A stretch of DNA of 64,000 nucleotides from NCBI GenBank assembly GCA_051453625.1, contig JBOZIK010000001.1, forward strand, positions 251,601,082 through 251,665,081. The letters are read 5' to 3'. This DNA is from Welwitschia mirabilis (taxonomy: Eukaryota; Gnetophyta; Gnetopsida; Welwitschiales). Positions within the stretch are counted from its first letter, which is position 1. The number at the start of each line of letters is the position of its first letter. The notes under the pieces were generated by a model. That model saw only the letters and a list, made by a program, of their open reading frames with translations. It did not search any database and was not told the DNA's origin. This document shows, one piece after another, positions 12,960 to 25,740 of the stretch. The translations under genes were made by a program, and so were the position numbers.

Positions 12960-14184
12960 GGTGTGTTAACACTAGCACGAATAAAGAATTAGATTAGGAT
13001 CTTTAATTTTTTCTACTTGTGAAAGAGAATCAATTCTAAAACCTTCTACAAAAAAATATACCGTATCACAGATAGCAAAAGATCTAATGCCCACAAAAAG
13101 AGAATGTCAGCATCATGAAGGATGGACTAGACACTGAGCCAAGACCACTACGGACAGAAAAAACTAGTGAAGTGGAGCATGTAATAGCTGGTGCAATATT
13201 GGTGGAAAGTTAACACCACTTAGAATGCATAGGGGGATAAGTGAAAATGGAGGACAATGCAACCAGTAGAAGAAAAAGAGGAAGGCTACTTCTAGAAAAT
13301 GTAGTGTAAAGGATGTTCAGACCTGTAATAGAGGAGTAACACTTCAATCAAGGGGAGGGATATCAAACGCTTGTCAGTGATCAAAGTGCTAATGTTTATT
13401 AAGAAGACAACAAGAAAGGGAGTAGTGGACAAGGTGCTAACTAAGTATCACAGAGGCTAGCTAGCCACAAAGGTCTTAGCTAGCAAGTAAGAGAAAACTA
13501 GAAAATAGGCAGCACCAAAAGCCAGAGTGATCAGTACCCAGAAGGGAACACTAATGTAGAAATCTATTGATAGAAGCATCAAAGGAGAACACTAGACATC
13601 ACTTAAAGAATGCAGCTGCAGTCAGTAATAGGGGTCAAAGAGCCTCACGTAGGCAAAAAAGGAATGAACAAAGGGTGCCACCATATGGCATGCAAAAGGC
13701 ATGCAAGAATAGTGCATAGGTGGAATAAGCTACACTAGTAGAGCACTGCAATAGAGAAGTGGCAGGGTGTAAATATGGTATGTGCAGCACTACTGTAAGA
13801 GAAAAGATGGAAGACCTATTGGCTGGATGTGAAAAATGATCATATGGGTTTTTAATAGGAAACACACCGGCAACTAGGAGCTAGGAGTAATCAAGAAGCA
13901 TGTAGAAGACACACGGAGACACAGAGATGCGAAGATGTGCACTACAAGATTGTTCTACAATCGAAGATGGAGAATCAAATGATGGAAGAAGAAGAAATAA
14001 ATCCTTTTCCTTAAGATCAGAACACTACAAATGCTAGAAATGCTAGAGGTACATAGTGCGTGATCCTCTTGGAGGATGAGGTATTATTTTTTCTATTCTA
14101 GATATGGCTAATAATCTTTCTATTTTGCTCAACTAGAAGACTTTTTAGAGCATCTAACCAATGGTTCATAGAGAATTAAAATAG
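12960..14184 (-). other. Leader of inner copia
   Basis: A stretch of about 1.2 kb between the PBS and the gag start. No coding homology was found. It is purine-rich on the plus strand and similar in texture to 7260-7700 and 14323-14960. Most copia leaders are far shorter, so an insertion or captured segment is possible. Confidence 0.45.
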
Positions 14185-14196
14185 TCTCTGATATCA
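14185..14196 (-). promoter_or_regulatory. Primer-binding site of inner copia
   Basis: The minus strand reads TGATATCAGAGA against the plant initiator-Met tRNA complement TGGTATCAGAGC, 10 of 12, directly after the 5' LTR. Confidence 0.7.
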
Positions 14197-14322
14197 TAAA
14201 GAAATTTTTGAAAAATTTTTTGTGTCCCCTAGCTTATCAGAGCTAAATATACATATAAGACATTTGAGTCTAATGATAAGTAATTACATGCTAATTACAT
14301 CCATTTATGTTGAAATATCTCA
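14197..14322 (-). repeat. 5' LTR of inner copia
   Basis: 126 bp; matches the 3' LTR apart from a 43 bp internal deletion between GTGTC and TAGCTTATCAG. The minus strand starts TGAGATATTTCAACATAAAT. Confidence 0.8.
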
Positions 14323-15321
14323 ATAGTAACCGAGGGTGGCAGCATAGGAAGAGACTTGCAGGAAGGACTGCCTAGGCACAGATCAACATAAAAGCTACAG
14401 GTGATGGTGGATCAATGCAAAATGATGGCAGAGCATACATAGGTGTAGAGTAAATAGAGGTCAAATCCTATAGAATAAGATTAGAACACCAAAAAGAACC
14501 ATAAGCAAGGACACAGCTAGAAGGATTAGTGTAGGAGCAACTCATAGCATGCACAGAAGCATAGTTAAGATGTAGGATGATAAAATGGTATCAATAGCAT
14601 AACAGACAAAAGCATGGATAGAGAAGATCTGTGGAGACATAGGCATGATGAGCATTAGCAGGCAGAGCAGCAAGCTATGCACCAAGGCAGTGAAGTATGC
14701 AATAATAACATAAAAATGCAGATGCCAACACAGGCTTAGCTATCAAGGAAGACTGTAGGCATGGAACAAGAGCACAAATGTTGATAGAGCATTGCCAGCA
14801 AAGTGTAGGACATGGACAATCACAAAAAAAGGGGACTAGCTAAGTAGATAGCACCATAATGGCTCACAGGCAAGCAAACAATGAGGCAATGCAAAGAAGG
14901 CCATGCCATGATAAAAACACATAAGGTAGAGAAGACCACAACTATGTTGGAGTTAACATGGATAAATGCTTGGTATTATAGGAAAGAAAACATTTATAGA
15001 AATTAGTAACCTAGGAATTGAATTAGAAGTTGATGCCAAGGGTAACAAGATTGGTTTGGTTAAAAAAAAAAAAACCCATCTTCTTGTATAAATCTTTAAA
15101 CAGAATAATAAAAATGGTCAAATAACATAAATGTAGTTTATATATATATAAAATAACATGCAAAAGCATGTGAGGTGACCCAAATGAAAGGCGCATGAAG
15201 CTTAATAAGAGGCATAAAAAGTATGCCAAGAAGCTTCAAGGTATCAACTAAAGATGAAGACCATAAGAAGATCTAAGAAGCTTAACAATGAATAAAAAGA
15301 TCTAGGAATCCTAGTCAGAAA
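14323..15321 (-). other. Leader of outer copia, 5' segment
   Basis: Noncoding leader between the outer PBS and the nested element. The part near 15140-15240 resembles the leader downstream of the related LTR at 47336. A short TA run lies at 15138-15151. Confidence 0.5.
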
Positions 15322-15333
15322 GCTCTAATACCG
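15322..15333 (-). promoter_or_regulatory. Primer-binding site of outer copia
   Basis: The minus strand reads CGGTATTAGAGC, two changes from TGGTATCAGAGC, immediately inside the 5' LTR. Confidence 0.7.
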
Positions 15334-15334
15334 A

Positions 15335-15503
15335 TGTTAGAAAACAAGAATGCTAAAAAATGGAGAGGCACAAGATTTCCCAAAAGTAAAATTGTATTTC
15401 TATATTATCTTTCAATGAAGAGCTTGCTTAAATATCCAAGTACACCATTAGGGTTTGCACATATTACAAGACATGGGACCATGATGTATACTTAGCCTTA
15501 GCA
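15335..15503 (-). repeat. 5' LTR of outer copia
   Basis: 169 bp; begins TGCTAAGGCTAAG on the minus strand and ends with CA before the PBS. It pairs with 2545-2714. Confidence 0.8.
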
Positions 15504-18500
15504 GTTATCATAATTACATTACTAGATTTTATTATGGTAGTAGTATAAGGTATTATAGAGGATTTTTAATCCTCGTATAGGTGATGTTAGAACATTTAAT
15601 TTTGATATACTATACAGTTGAATTATACTTAATAGATATGAGGAGTTGGAAAGTGTTAATGTAGATCAAGATTAACATTAAAACTTAAAGATAATAGTAA
15701 TCATACATTTTGAGATGAAAAATATAAAGTAGAATGTTGGCTAATTCTAAATTTGAGTATAGTATTTGCATTTTCTATTGTATATCTTGATTCATAAATT
15801 TGGTTGTATAATGATTATTCCCAAACTAAAGTGGAAATTTCTAATATTTGTGGCCTACTAAATAACCACATTTTCTTGGCTTAAATATATTTCTTTATAA
15901 TTCATGGAATAAAGTCCCTAAGGTGGAGATGAAATAGTTTTACTATAAGATTAAAAATCTTATTCTACTCCTTTAGAAGTGAAGATTTACTTTTGTTTTT
16001 TTTTCAAAGAAATTTGAGACAAGATATGTTTTCCCCATTTCTCAGCTATTTAAAAGTTTTTTTAGTCCTTGGTTTTTTCTAATTATGGGGTTTTCTAATT
16101 GAAGTAGGTGTTTTAAAGGATTATTTATCTATATTTAAGAAGGGTTTTTTAATTATTAAATCACTTTTTTGGATTGGATTAAATAGTAATACCTTCTTAA
16201 GGATGTGATGTTATAGGTTCTAAATATTATTTCTTTACTCTAGAGTAAATAGAAGCTTTTTAAGATCATTTTATTGAAATTTTATAGATTTAATAAATTC
16301 ATCTGCTGGTAATGATATTACTTCTTTTATTGTTTCAAGTTGAGGACTTAAATGATTCTAGTATTAAGAAGTTGAATTTCTTTTCTACATCAGTTTTGAC
16401 TAGGTTTCCCTTGAATTTTAACTATGTATAACACTTTTAACATATAAAGAAATTCATGAAGAAAGTATAAAAAGTATCATCCTTACATTATATTTTCTAA
16501 GAATTCTATTTGTTTTACTATCTTAAGTTTTAGTAAAATTTCTAGGAATAGTAAGATATACTACTTTTTTGTGATTATGATAAGTTCTTTAAATATACTT
16601 AGAAACATTTGTTATACTTCTCCAATCTTAAAGTTCAATGAAATTTCCTTCTAATAATTTTGCACATTAATGGATTCTACTTCCAATACACCTTGAACAT
16701 TCTTTCTTTTAAGATATCTCATCTTGTTTTTAGTGTATCTCTTAAGATAAATGAAAAAGTTAGTATTCTTATAAATTTTTAAAATAAAAAAGAGACTCCT
16801 TCTAAATATGAAAAAATAATTCAACATAATTTCATAAAGATAGAAAATGAACATAAAATAAAAGAAACAAAAACAAGAAAAGGAAATGAAGAGTTTGTAA
16901 AAATAAAAGGAAAATAAAAGTACTAAAAAAAGTGAAAAAGAAAGACAAATAATGGAAAAATTACTTAAGAAAAGTAAAGAATTAGGGATACACAAAAAAA
17001 AAAAAACTGTAAATCTCAAAGAGAGAAAAATAGAATAAAATTAAAGAAAATATTTTTAAATTTAGAATTTGGAGCTTGGAAATGAGAAAGGATCTACTTA
17101 ACATATTCTAAGATTTAAAATCATTAATGCTTCCTTGTGAAAAAGACCAAAATAAGTGATGAGTAATAAGAAATAAAATAAGCTAATGATGACCTATCAA
17201 TCACATTTTATGAAAGAGTTCTAATGTGGATTCAAAATAATATAAACTAGGCCTAAATTAATCTCATCTAACTAATTGATTTTTATAACTAATAAAGGAA
17301 AATAACTTTATTAAATTGAAATTTTAGTGTAAGAAAGAAACAAAAAAAGAAGTAATTGACTTTAATGATCACATGTACCAATAAAGAAAGATCAACAATA
17401 TTAATTCTAGAAGGTAATAATCTACAATCCTATTAATAATTGATTTAACTACAAAGTAGAATTATTTTAAAATTGGTCCCTAATAAAGAAATTAATGGAT
17501 CACATACCAAAGAATAAAATAAAGATAATAATTTACACTAGAATTTATGTAGCCCACTAAACTAGTTATATGCATGTAAATTTGATAAAAATGTAAATAA
17601 CATAATTGAAATGGAGTGAAGTCAATTTTTATGCTTGACAAATGCTCTTATATTATAATTAACCTTTTAATAATAATTAAAAATATAATTAACTAAAGAA
17701 CCTAATTTAAATGTATTTTAGTAGCATTTAAACAAGTAAGGCTTGAATAAGTGGTATTTTAGAAAATGAAAAGGATAAATTATAAGAAAACTTAGGCTTT
17801 ATTATAAAGGAAATCAAATTATAATCTATGTTATGGAATATTTATCAACTAGAATCAATAATCTAACCACCCTTTTTCCCAATGAAAAAGTGTTATATTT
17901 ATAGTGGAATTTATAAGGATGATTTTAAAAAAATTAAAAATGAGATTGATATTAAGATTAATTTAATGGAAAATAGTGAAAATAATTATTAAATTGACAT
18001 GTAATTCACCTTTTAATTCATTATCCTTTCCTTCATAACACATTTATTTATTTTTTGTTATCACATAGTGATAATTTGAAACATGTCTTTTTGTCTTCTA
18101 TTATCATAATATGATAAATATTCCATCCTCTCTTCATATTCTATAATTATCATGTAATAATCTAAAATATAAATATCTTTGTACTCTATCATCATATTGA
18201 AATAAATCTATAGGTATCTTTTATCACCACTTAGTGCACTATGATAAACCTAGATTATGATAAAAGAATAAAAACTTATTAAATATTTTCAATAAAAATG
18301 AAAATATTGCTTAAAATAACTTAGTCTCATAAATCTACCCTTTTTGTGATAAAATGTCATTATATTTTTCTAATTTTACTAAATATTAATTTAAAAATGT
18401 CATGAAATGGTAACTTTAAATGCCTACTAATGGTTATTATGGGATATAATGTGTTATTTTAAGTATCTTATAATAATTTTAGCATGATCAATTCTAGTTA

Positions 18501-21500
18501 TGGTAGTTCCACATCACTTAGTAATGTAACATACATAAACTAATATATATAGGTCTTTGAAAGATAAAGGAAATGACCTAGTAAAGTTTACATCTTAGAT
18601 ATTAAATGGATTACTATCAAGAATATGTAAAAGAAATATTACATCTATTTTTCTAATGCTTCCAAGCATTGAAATGTATTGTTAAAGCTCAACCTTAGAT
18701 TGCCCTTAATAAGTATAATATTGTTTTTTTTAAATTATACCTTACAATGAGGATACTATAATCAAATTATTACTCATTATAAGATTTTACCCATAGGATT
18801 CCTATCAAGAAATTTATGTGATAATAGATTCTGTAATCCACTTACTTAAGAGTTTAAAAAGTAATTAGTTTAACTTGGTTAATTCTTTTAAGTAAAATAT
18901 AATAACATATTTAAGAATTTTGGATTAGTATTTCATTAGTTAAGATTTCAAAGGAGAGCATACATAAGACTATAAAGGGAGTAGTCTAATGGTTGAATGC
19001 ACTAATAGCTAAATGACCATGCTTACATATCCTTATCTAGAGGAACTCAAATAACACATAGTCGTATCTTAGGTCTAGTTCCGATCTCTACCAATATGCA
19101 TGAGCATATGATAGATTAAGGTAGTTCATATCAATGGACATGTGGTAATCAATTGCATGATCCACTATAATGGTAATGTAATAATGTAATATTTAGAAAC
19201 TCAATGGACATAATACAACTCAAAAATGCATTCTGTATGCCATAAAATAGCTAAAAAATGCATTTAATATGCAAAAAGACATACTAAAAATTGCATTTAA
19301 AGTGCTGCAATGCAAAATCAATATGTGGATCCAAATATTATGGTAAACCCCTTAGTAACTTGGCCAAAATATCCATTAGTAACCTCAATAACTGAGCATA
19401 AGAGAATCCTCTATTTTTCTTACATCTTGATAAGGGCTAATAGGAGGGAAAAACACATATTTTTCATTACAAAGTCATGTTTCATATCATTACATGCTTG
19501 AGATATTAAATAAATACTTAAGACATTTAATTCATATGCTTGAATATATAAGAAAACACATTTAAGGATGCATGCCTCAAATTCATTAAATCATACTTCA
19601 AGCAATCATAATTATTAAGAAATGTGCTAAATATACATCATTGTATAATTATAAAGGTCATAAAATAATTGCATCGAATCACAATAGAAGCAACCATAAG
19701 AGTTAGGGAATATGCTAAACCTGCATCATTGTATAACTATAATATGCACAACATAGTTATGTTGAACACATTATAAGCAATCATGATTATTAATAAATAC
19801 ATACATTAGTATCTAAAATTCAATATTAATTAATTCCTACAAGTCACTAATAGTAAGAAAAGCATTTTATTTATATGAATGTAATAACAATATTAATATT
19901 AATAAATACTCTTTTAGATACTCCTTGGGTTGTGTAGATAAGGAAGAAAGAAAATGAAAATGAATTACAAGGTTTTTAGCAAATTAAATACGTGGCTTCT
20001 TCCCCTCCATCATGCAACTTTACTAGTGTTAAATTCTTCTTTACCTAAGATAACCTCAAAACTAAATTAGGGCCTCATAATAACCAATATTAACACCATT
20101 CTAGCTTGGTAGTACTTCCTTATTTTATTTTTTGTATTGTTTGTCCAACCAATAAGTGGATGAAATGCCACTATATTAAGGATGTGTGATGCAAATAGTA
20201 AATTTTAAGAAGATTGTTGATTACATATTATGCCATATTTATAATATTGATATAAAACTAATTTTATATACTCTCCTTATAGTTACAAGTGTAAGATTTA
20301 GTACTTTTATTAGGTATTTCCTATGTAGGAACCTTATTACTTATAATTGACATGATTACAACATCATCTTTCTACATTTTTATATGTATATATTTTATCA
20401 TACAAGGTATTCCACTATCATGTTATACTCTATTTTCTTACATAATCCTACCTTATAAAGCTTTACTTGCCTTTCATCTCATAATGCCTTTCCCTACTTC
20501 TTCACCTTACTTGTTACCCATTAATTTCCTTATTTATATACCATTATATTTATCATTTTTATCACCTTTATTTCATATTTATTATTATTATTATTATATT
20601 ACTATATTACCCTTTTTTTTAAATTCATTTATAAATTACTATTTTAATTATAATTAATTATTAATATTTATAAGCATCAAAATGACACACGTTACAATTG
20701 CAGGTGATGGATTCATATAGGTTTCTAACCTAGTTGAGGGATATTTTCTTATGAGGTTTGTCATAGCCATTCTAAGATGCCCTTTTTGTTATATTTTAGC
20801 TTTGATTCCATGTTGTAATTGATCATCTTATAAAATCATGTTAAGTAATGTTTTATTTTTATTACACTTTTTATTTTATCTCTATTGCATTTTATACTAA
20901 GCTATATCAAAGTTGTTGGTTCTACAAGCTTATATCATGAACATGTTTATAAGCCCTTTATAAATGAGTGAATAATCTTTAATCTGATCTAGTGATAACT
21001 TTAGAGGATTCCTTCTTTAACAAGTAGCTTGAGATGGTTGTTACATAAGAATCACAATTTAAATAGTGCCTATTTAGTGATTTAATAGTATTTTAGATTT
21101 TTATTATTTATAAAGTTAAACCTTTCCTTGTTTTAATTTTTATTGTTATTCCCTTTCATTTACTCATAAAATAATTTTCTCACCTTAAATAGATACCTTA
21201 AAGTCATTTATTAATGGGATATAAAAAGAAAAACATTTAATGGTTTTTAATCAATGTAAGGTTATAAAGGAATGGGAATGCTCTTGTTTTTATAGATTTC
21301 ACTATATACTTTAAAAATTACCTTGTATTAGCTATTAAGGAGAGTCATGTCCCTTCATTTTCTTAGTAAATCAAGAGAATTCCACTATTTTCAATGATGT
21401 TAGGTAGAAAAAACTCAAACCTCATTCATCTTAGCTGTTAAAATCATGCCTAATACATTACATCCTTAAAAAGTGAATTTTGTGATAAAAATAATTATGA

Positions 21501-23540
21501 GTTGGTAACAAAATATTCTTAGGTCTTACTAAAAAAAATTAGCTTAATAAATCAATGAATATGACATTTTCTTTAATGATGACTACAAATTCATTTTAAC
21601 TCCAATGGCATTATGAAGAGATAATTTAAAAATTCAAAATACAAATGGCAATTTTATAAATAGATTTATCACCTAAATTCTTAACCATGCAAATAGGTTA
21701 ACATGCATATTAATTTAACAAAATAACAATACAAATAAAGGATGAGGTTGCTTATCTACTAAAACAAATATATATTTAACTATACCTTCTCATAATGTCT
21801 GAATTCCAAAAGAGGCAGAACAAAATACACAAACATTGTCCATCTACAAGCATGCCAATTGATGTGTAAGGAAAATAGATTTCATTATTTTTCTAATGAA
21901 AATAAAAATTTCTATTTATTTTATATCTTATTTAAAATGTCTTAATTAGTTTTGAGTACTAAAATTTACCTTGATCTATTCACAATGAATGAATGCATGA
22001 TCATGAACTTATTTCCCTCTCATTTGAATCTAATGGAATCCATAGATATCTACCATAAATTTTAGGTTATGAATTTCAAAAATTATATGACCATTTGATT
22101 TATTAATGACATAAACTTTGACATTCATTTGTCTTAGTTTTAGAGGATTTTAACCATGACAACCTACCTCTTTTGGATTGATAAATTCCATTATTCTTCT
22201 TATCACTTGTGAAAGTTCAAAACCTATAATCCAAATAGATGTAAAGTATTATGATGAACTCATCATAGAGTTTGACATATCTTTATAGATACATCAATAA
22301 AAGAGGATGCCTAGTGAGAAGGAATAGACAAGAGGGGTAAGTATTTCTTATATGAAGGGCATCAATGCCATTTTAAATGTGAATGTTCTGTTTGATCAAT
22401 TCTTAGAAAGCCTTAAAGTTTGCTAGTCGTTGCACCACCTATGATACATATTATTACTAAAACTAAATCATTATCTTATAGCTAATGGATTATTTCCTTT
22501 TTCTAGTTGGAGGCCTTTGTTGAAATGTGAATCATGTGATCAATATAAATCTTTCTTCTAATAAATGCTATAGCTTTGATACCTGCAATTCTTATTAAAC
22601 TCATATAAAACACACTAGTACATGGGAGTTAATCCAAATATCATACTCTAGAAAGGAATTTTAAAGAGGAATCTAAAAGATTGTTTCAATAAAAAATTTT
22701 AGAATTAAATTAATTTTCTAATCTAACTTTATAATTAACATGTAACAATGTAATAGATATATGCAAGATGAAAATATGGATGCAATCTAAATGCAACACA
22801 CAACCATGTGTACCAACTTGTTATCATCCAAGTTATCCCTTATAATCTATATCAATTATAAATAAATGTTATTTAAATGTAATTAACACAAATTATAAGG
22901 AATATCAGAAAGTAGTTTGACAAGAACACTTTAAGCAATAACTTTATTAATTAAAATGTTTACATCCTTTTATTAAAAAGAAACTCCTCAATGAAAGAGA
23001 TATAACCTAATACTAAGAAATGTCCTTATCTAAAACTATCATGAATCCCTTGATTAATCGACCTCTAATTCATCATAAGACTAATTGATGCACTAAAGAT
23101 GAGAAATGAGGAATCTTAGTGAAGTATTTATGAATTTGATATGATAATTAGGGTTACTAAAGAGTTGTAACAGACTAGATATAATTGTAACAATGATTTC
23201 ATAACTGATGGAATTTATTTTGTATTCATTATGACTATCATCTACTTGAGTGTTATTTGGATAATATGGTGATGATAGTTGATCTCTTCTTCTAAGGGTT
23301 TCTTGTCCTTCACATGTCTTCTTGGAGATGATTGAGTTTCATATTTTTGATGTCTTTTAAGATGTAATTCAAATGATTATATGGATAAATATCCACTATC
23401 AATTTATTAGTTATATTTTTTGTAATCTTGCTAGTCATCTCGAGTGCCATCCTAATAACTAGGTGGATGATATGTCATCTTCAATCTTTTCTATTTTATT
23501 ATGTCATAATTGACTTTCTTCTTAGCATATGAAGCTTTTT
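15504..23540. other. AT-rich DNA without identifiable genes
   Basis: No convincing gene was found on either strand. Frames at 16651-17019 (minus) and 20352-20657 (plus) are Phe/Leu/Ile/Tyr-rich low-complexity products of T-rich strands. Imperfect local repeats occur at 19223-19320 (three versions of an ATGCATTTAATATGC-like word) and at 19612-19750, where TGCTAAA(T/C)(A/C)TRCATCATTGTATAA recurs about 90 bp apart. A short TTA microsatellite is at 20577-20597. It is probably decayed retroelement sequence, but I could not name it. Confidence 0.5.
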
Positions 23541-23738
23541 ACTAATGAAACTAATCTTACTTCATCTTTTTCAAGTATATTAATGAAGATGAGATATTTG
23601 CCTAAACTTAGTCATGATTTCTGGCTTAATTAACATAGTACTAATGAAACTAATCTTCTTTCATCTTTTTAAAGTATATTGATAAAGATGAGATATTTTC
23701 CTCAACTTAGTCATGATTTCTGGCTTAATTAACACATC
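23541..23738. repeat. 99 bp tandem duplication (two copies)
   Basis: Unit 1 is 23541-23639 and unit 2 is 23640-23738. Both start ACTAATGAAACTAATCTT and share GTCATGATTTCTGGCTTAAT near the end. About ten differences separate them, so it is an old duplication. No coding homology was seen. Confidence 0.9.
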
Positions 23739-25740
23739 ACTATATCTTTCAAAGATGATAAATTTTATGGTATACTCTATCAGCTTTCAAGGCTATCTTC
23801 AAGATGTGATTCAACTACTTCAATGGCTTATTATCATCAAGGGTATGATCCAAATAATAGGGTAGATGACTCTCTATAGAAATCTCATTTATTTTCTTAT
23901 TAATTATGTTGGTCATGCACTTAACTATCATCTACATGACAATGTGAATAATAGTTTTTTCTTCATTCTCTAGCCTTTTAATCTTCATTCATCATTCTAC
24001 ACTGGATTCATGATGCTTCAAAAAAGTTAGTAAGTGCAAAATATGTTAAAAAATGGTTCATTACCTTCAAATCTTATGTTCTATATGATCATCTTGACTA
24101 AGTTTTAGATTCTTTCTATTTGGCTTGGAAACTTATTAATATGCCTAAAACATACTCTAAGCATGAAGTAATTACTACCAATTGGACTTACAACATAACC
24201 TCTTACTAAGAATTTATCTATCCTTAACAAAGAAAGTAAAAAATAATATAAGCTAATGAAATTAAAAAAAATAATGAAACATAACAATTAAGCATAAAAG
24301 ATCTTATATTGTTAAATATGGAGGCATATTAGAAAGATATTTCAGTTTAATGTCATGATAAAGATATGTATTAAATTTATAGTTTATTATTTTAGATCTA
24401 TGAAAAAAATATTTTCCTTAAATAATTTCCTTTTAATTAAAGCTAATCTTTTGAGGATTCTAGAGGTTTCACATGAATGAAGTAGATAAATTCATTTTGA
24501 ATTTTTAAGAAAAGGTACTTGTGATAATCAGAAAAAATAAGATAAAAATATCAACGGATATAAGATAATAAAGATAAAAATAGAAAAATGTAACTATAAA
24601 ATGAAAATAAAAAAAAATATGAAAATGAAACTAAGGATTAATCATAAAAGCAAGCGTATGAATAAGATAAGGCCAATGAGAAGCTAAAAATCTATACATC
24701 CTATTAATATAAGAGTGAAATGTGACAATGGCTTTAAAACTTTTAAGTAAAAATAGTTAAAAAGATGCATAATACAAATGGACAAAAATGCATATGAAGA
24801 ATATTAACTATTTTACTCTAAATACTTACTTAATCAAACTCAATGATTTTCATCATAGAATGATTTGATAGTAAATATGTATGATTTAGTGCTAGATCAT
24901 AATAAGCTTCACATGACAAGAAAAATGATTTTAGCAATATCAAATGATTCTTATATAAAGTATTAATATAATATTAGAATTAAAATCAATCCAATAATTT
25001 GCTAAAGAAACAATAAACTTTGGTTGATATATCATCTAATGATTAATATGCCTTATCATGCTCTTGAAGTTTTGGCTTCAAAGTTATGGAAATTAAGTTA
25101 ATTGGATGTTAAGAAATATCATTCATTATGATGAGGGGATGCAACCTCTGCTAAAAGAGTAAGGACTCATAATTTAAGACTAGATCATGATCAACTAAGT
25201 TTGTGATAGATTTTTCACAACTATTATATCACAGTACCAAAGGTCCTTTTTAGGAAAATTTACCCTAGTATGCTTATGATAGGATATCGTGGAATTCATT
25301 TAGACATTTTAATTTTTTATGTTTTATCTTTTTTATTTTTCTTTTCTATTTAAAAATTTTCCCCCTTGAAAGAATAGACTATGATTTTCTTGTTATGGAA
25401 CATTAATTAGTTATTAAAATAATAAATTAACTAAGTACAATATTATGAATTAGCATCTGATTTAGCATAATTAGTACTTAAGTAGAAGTCTTCCTAGACA
25501 TTAAAGTTCATAGATATTGGAATGTCTTAGATTGACTAAAATCCAATCTTTATCATTCTAAGCTCCTAAAGTAAAGAATTACTTTTATGAAAACTTATAT
25601 GAAATCTAACACAACACCAAATTATTAGATGATCAAATAATAAAATAACTTAACCAAAGAATCTACCTAAGAAACTATTTAAACAATGGTAAAGGGAAGA
25701 CGTTCCTCTTAGATAAGAGGATTATTTAAGTTAATTGCTT
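23739..25740. other. AT-rich DNA, possible 3' part of an Athila-like element
   Basis: It lies downstream, in minus sense, of the gypsy integrase. Athila elements carry an env-like frame and a long LTR there, but neither was recognised. The minus frame 24105-24287 is short and unmatched. Partial similarity between 23350-23450 and 23800-23930 (AAGATGTRATTCAA words) hints at an older duplication. Confidence 0.35.

Larger units (their letters stand above)
7702..14322 (-). mobile_element. Inner (nested) Ty1/copia LTR retrotransposon
   Basis: Bounded by similar LTRs in the same orientation (7702-7870 and 14197-14322), with a PBS at 14185-14196 and a polypurine tract at 7874-7886. The interior encodes, on the minus strand, gag, protease, integrase, RT and RNase H in the copia order. 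It is inserted in the leader of an older copia, so it is the younger of the two, in line with its better preserved frames. The 5' LTR lacks about 43 bp that the 3' LTR keeps. Possible target duplication bases (ATAGT and ATAAC) match only partly. A 602 bp gap lies near the 3' end. Confidence 0.85.
2545..15503 (-). mobile_element. Outer Ty1/copia LTR retrotransposon, carrying a nested copia
   Basis: A minus-strand copia element, recognised from two similar LTRs in the same orientation (2545-2714 and 15335-15503), a PBS next to the 5' LTR (15322-15333), a polypurine tract next to the 3' LTR (2716-2728), and gag zinc knuckle, protease and RT start between them. A second copia (7702-14322) sits in its leader. 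Without that guest the host would be about 6.3 kb, a usual copia size, including an 801 bp gap. TSD candidates are GTTGT and GTTAT. It is degenerate, with many stops. A third LTR of the same family lies at 47336 on the other strand. Confidence 0.75.

Noticed and set aside
16651-17019. 122-codon minus frame
   Set aside because: Almost only Phe, Leu, Ile, Ser, Tyr and Lys from an A-rich plus strand; no domain, no splice or start context.
18975-19080. tRNA- or SINE-like words (GTAGTCTAATGGTTGAA and GGTCTAGTTCC)
   Set aside because: They loosely resemble A and B boxes, but no cloverleaf can be formed and the spacing is too long.
20352-20657. 101-codon plus frame with apparent membrane segments
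   Set aside because: Low-complexity T-rich sequence with a TTA microsatellite; hydrophobicity is a by-product of composition.
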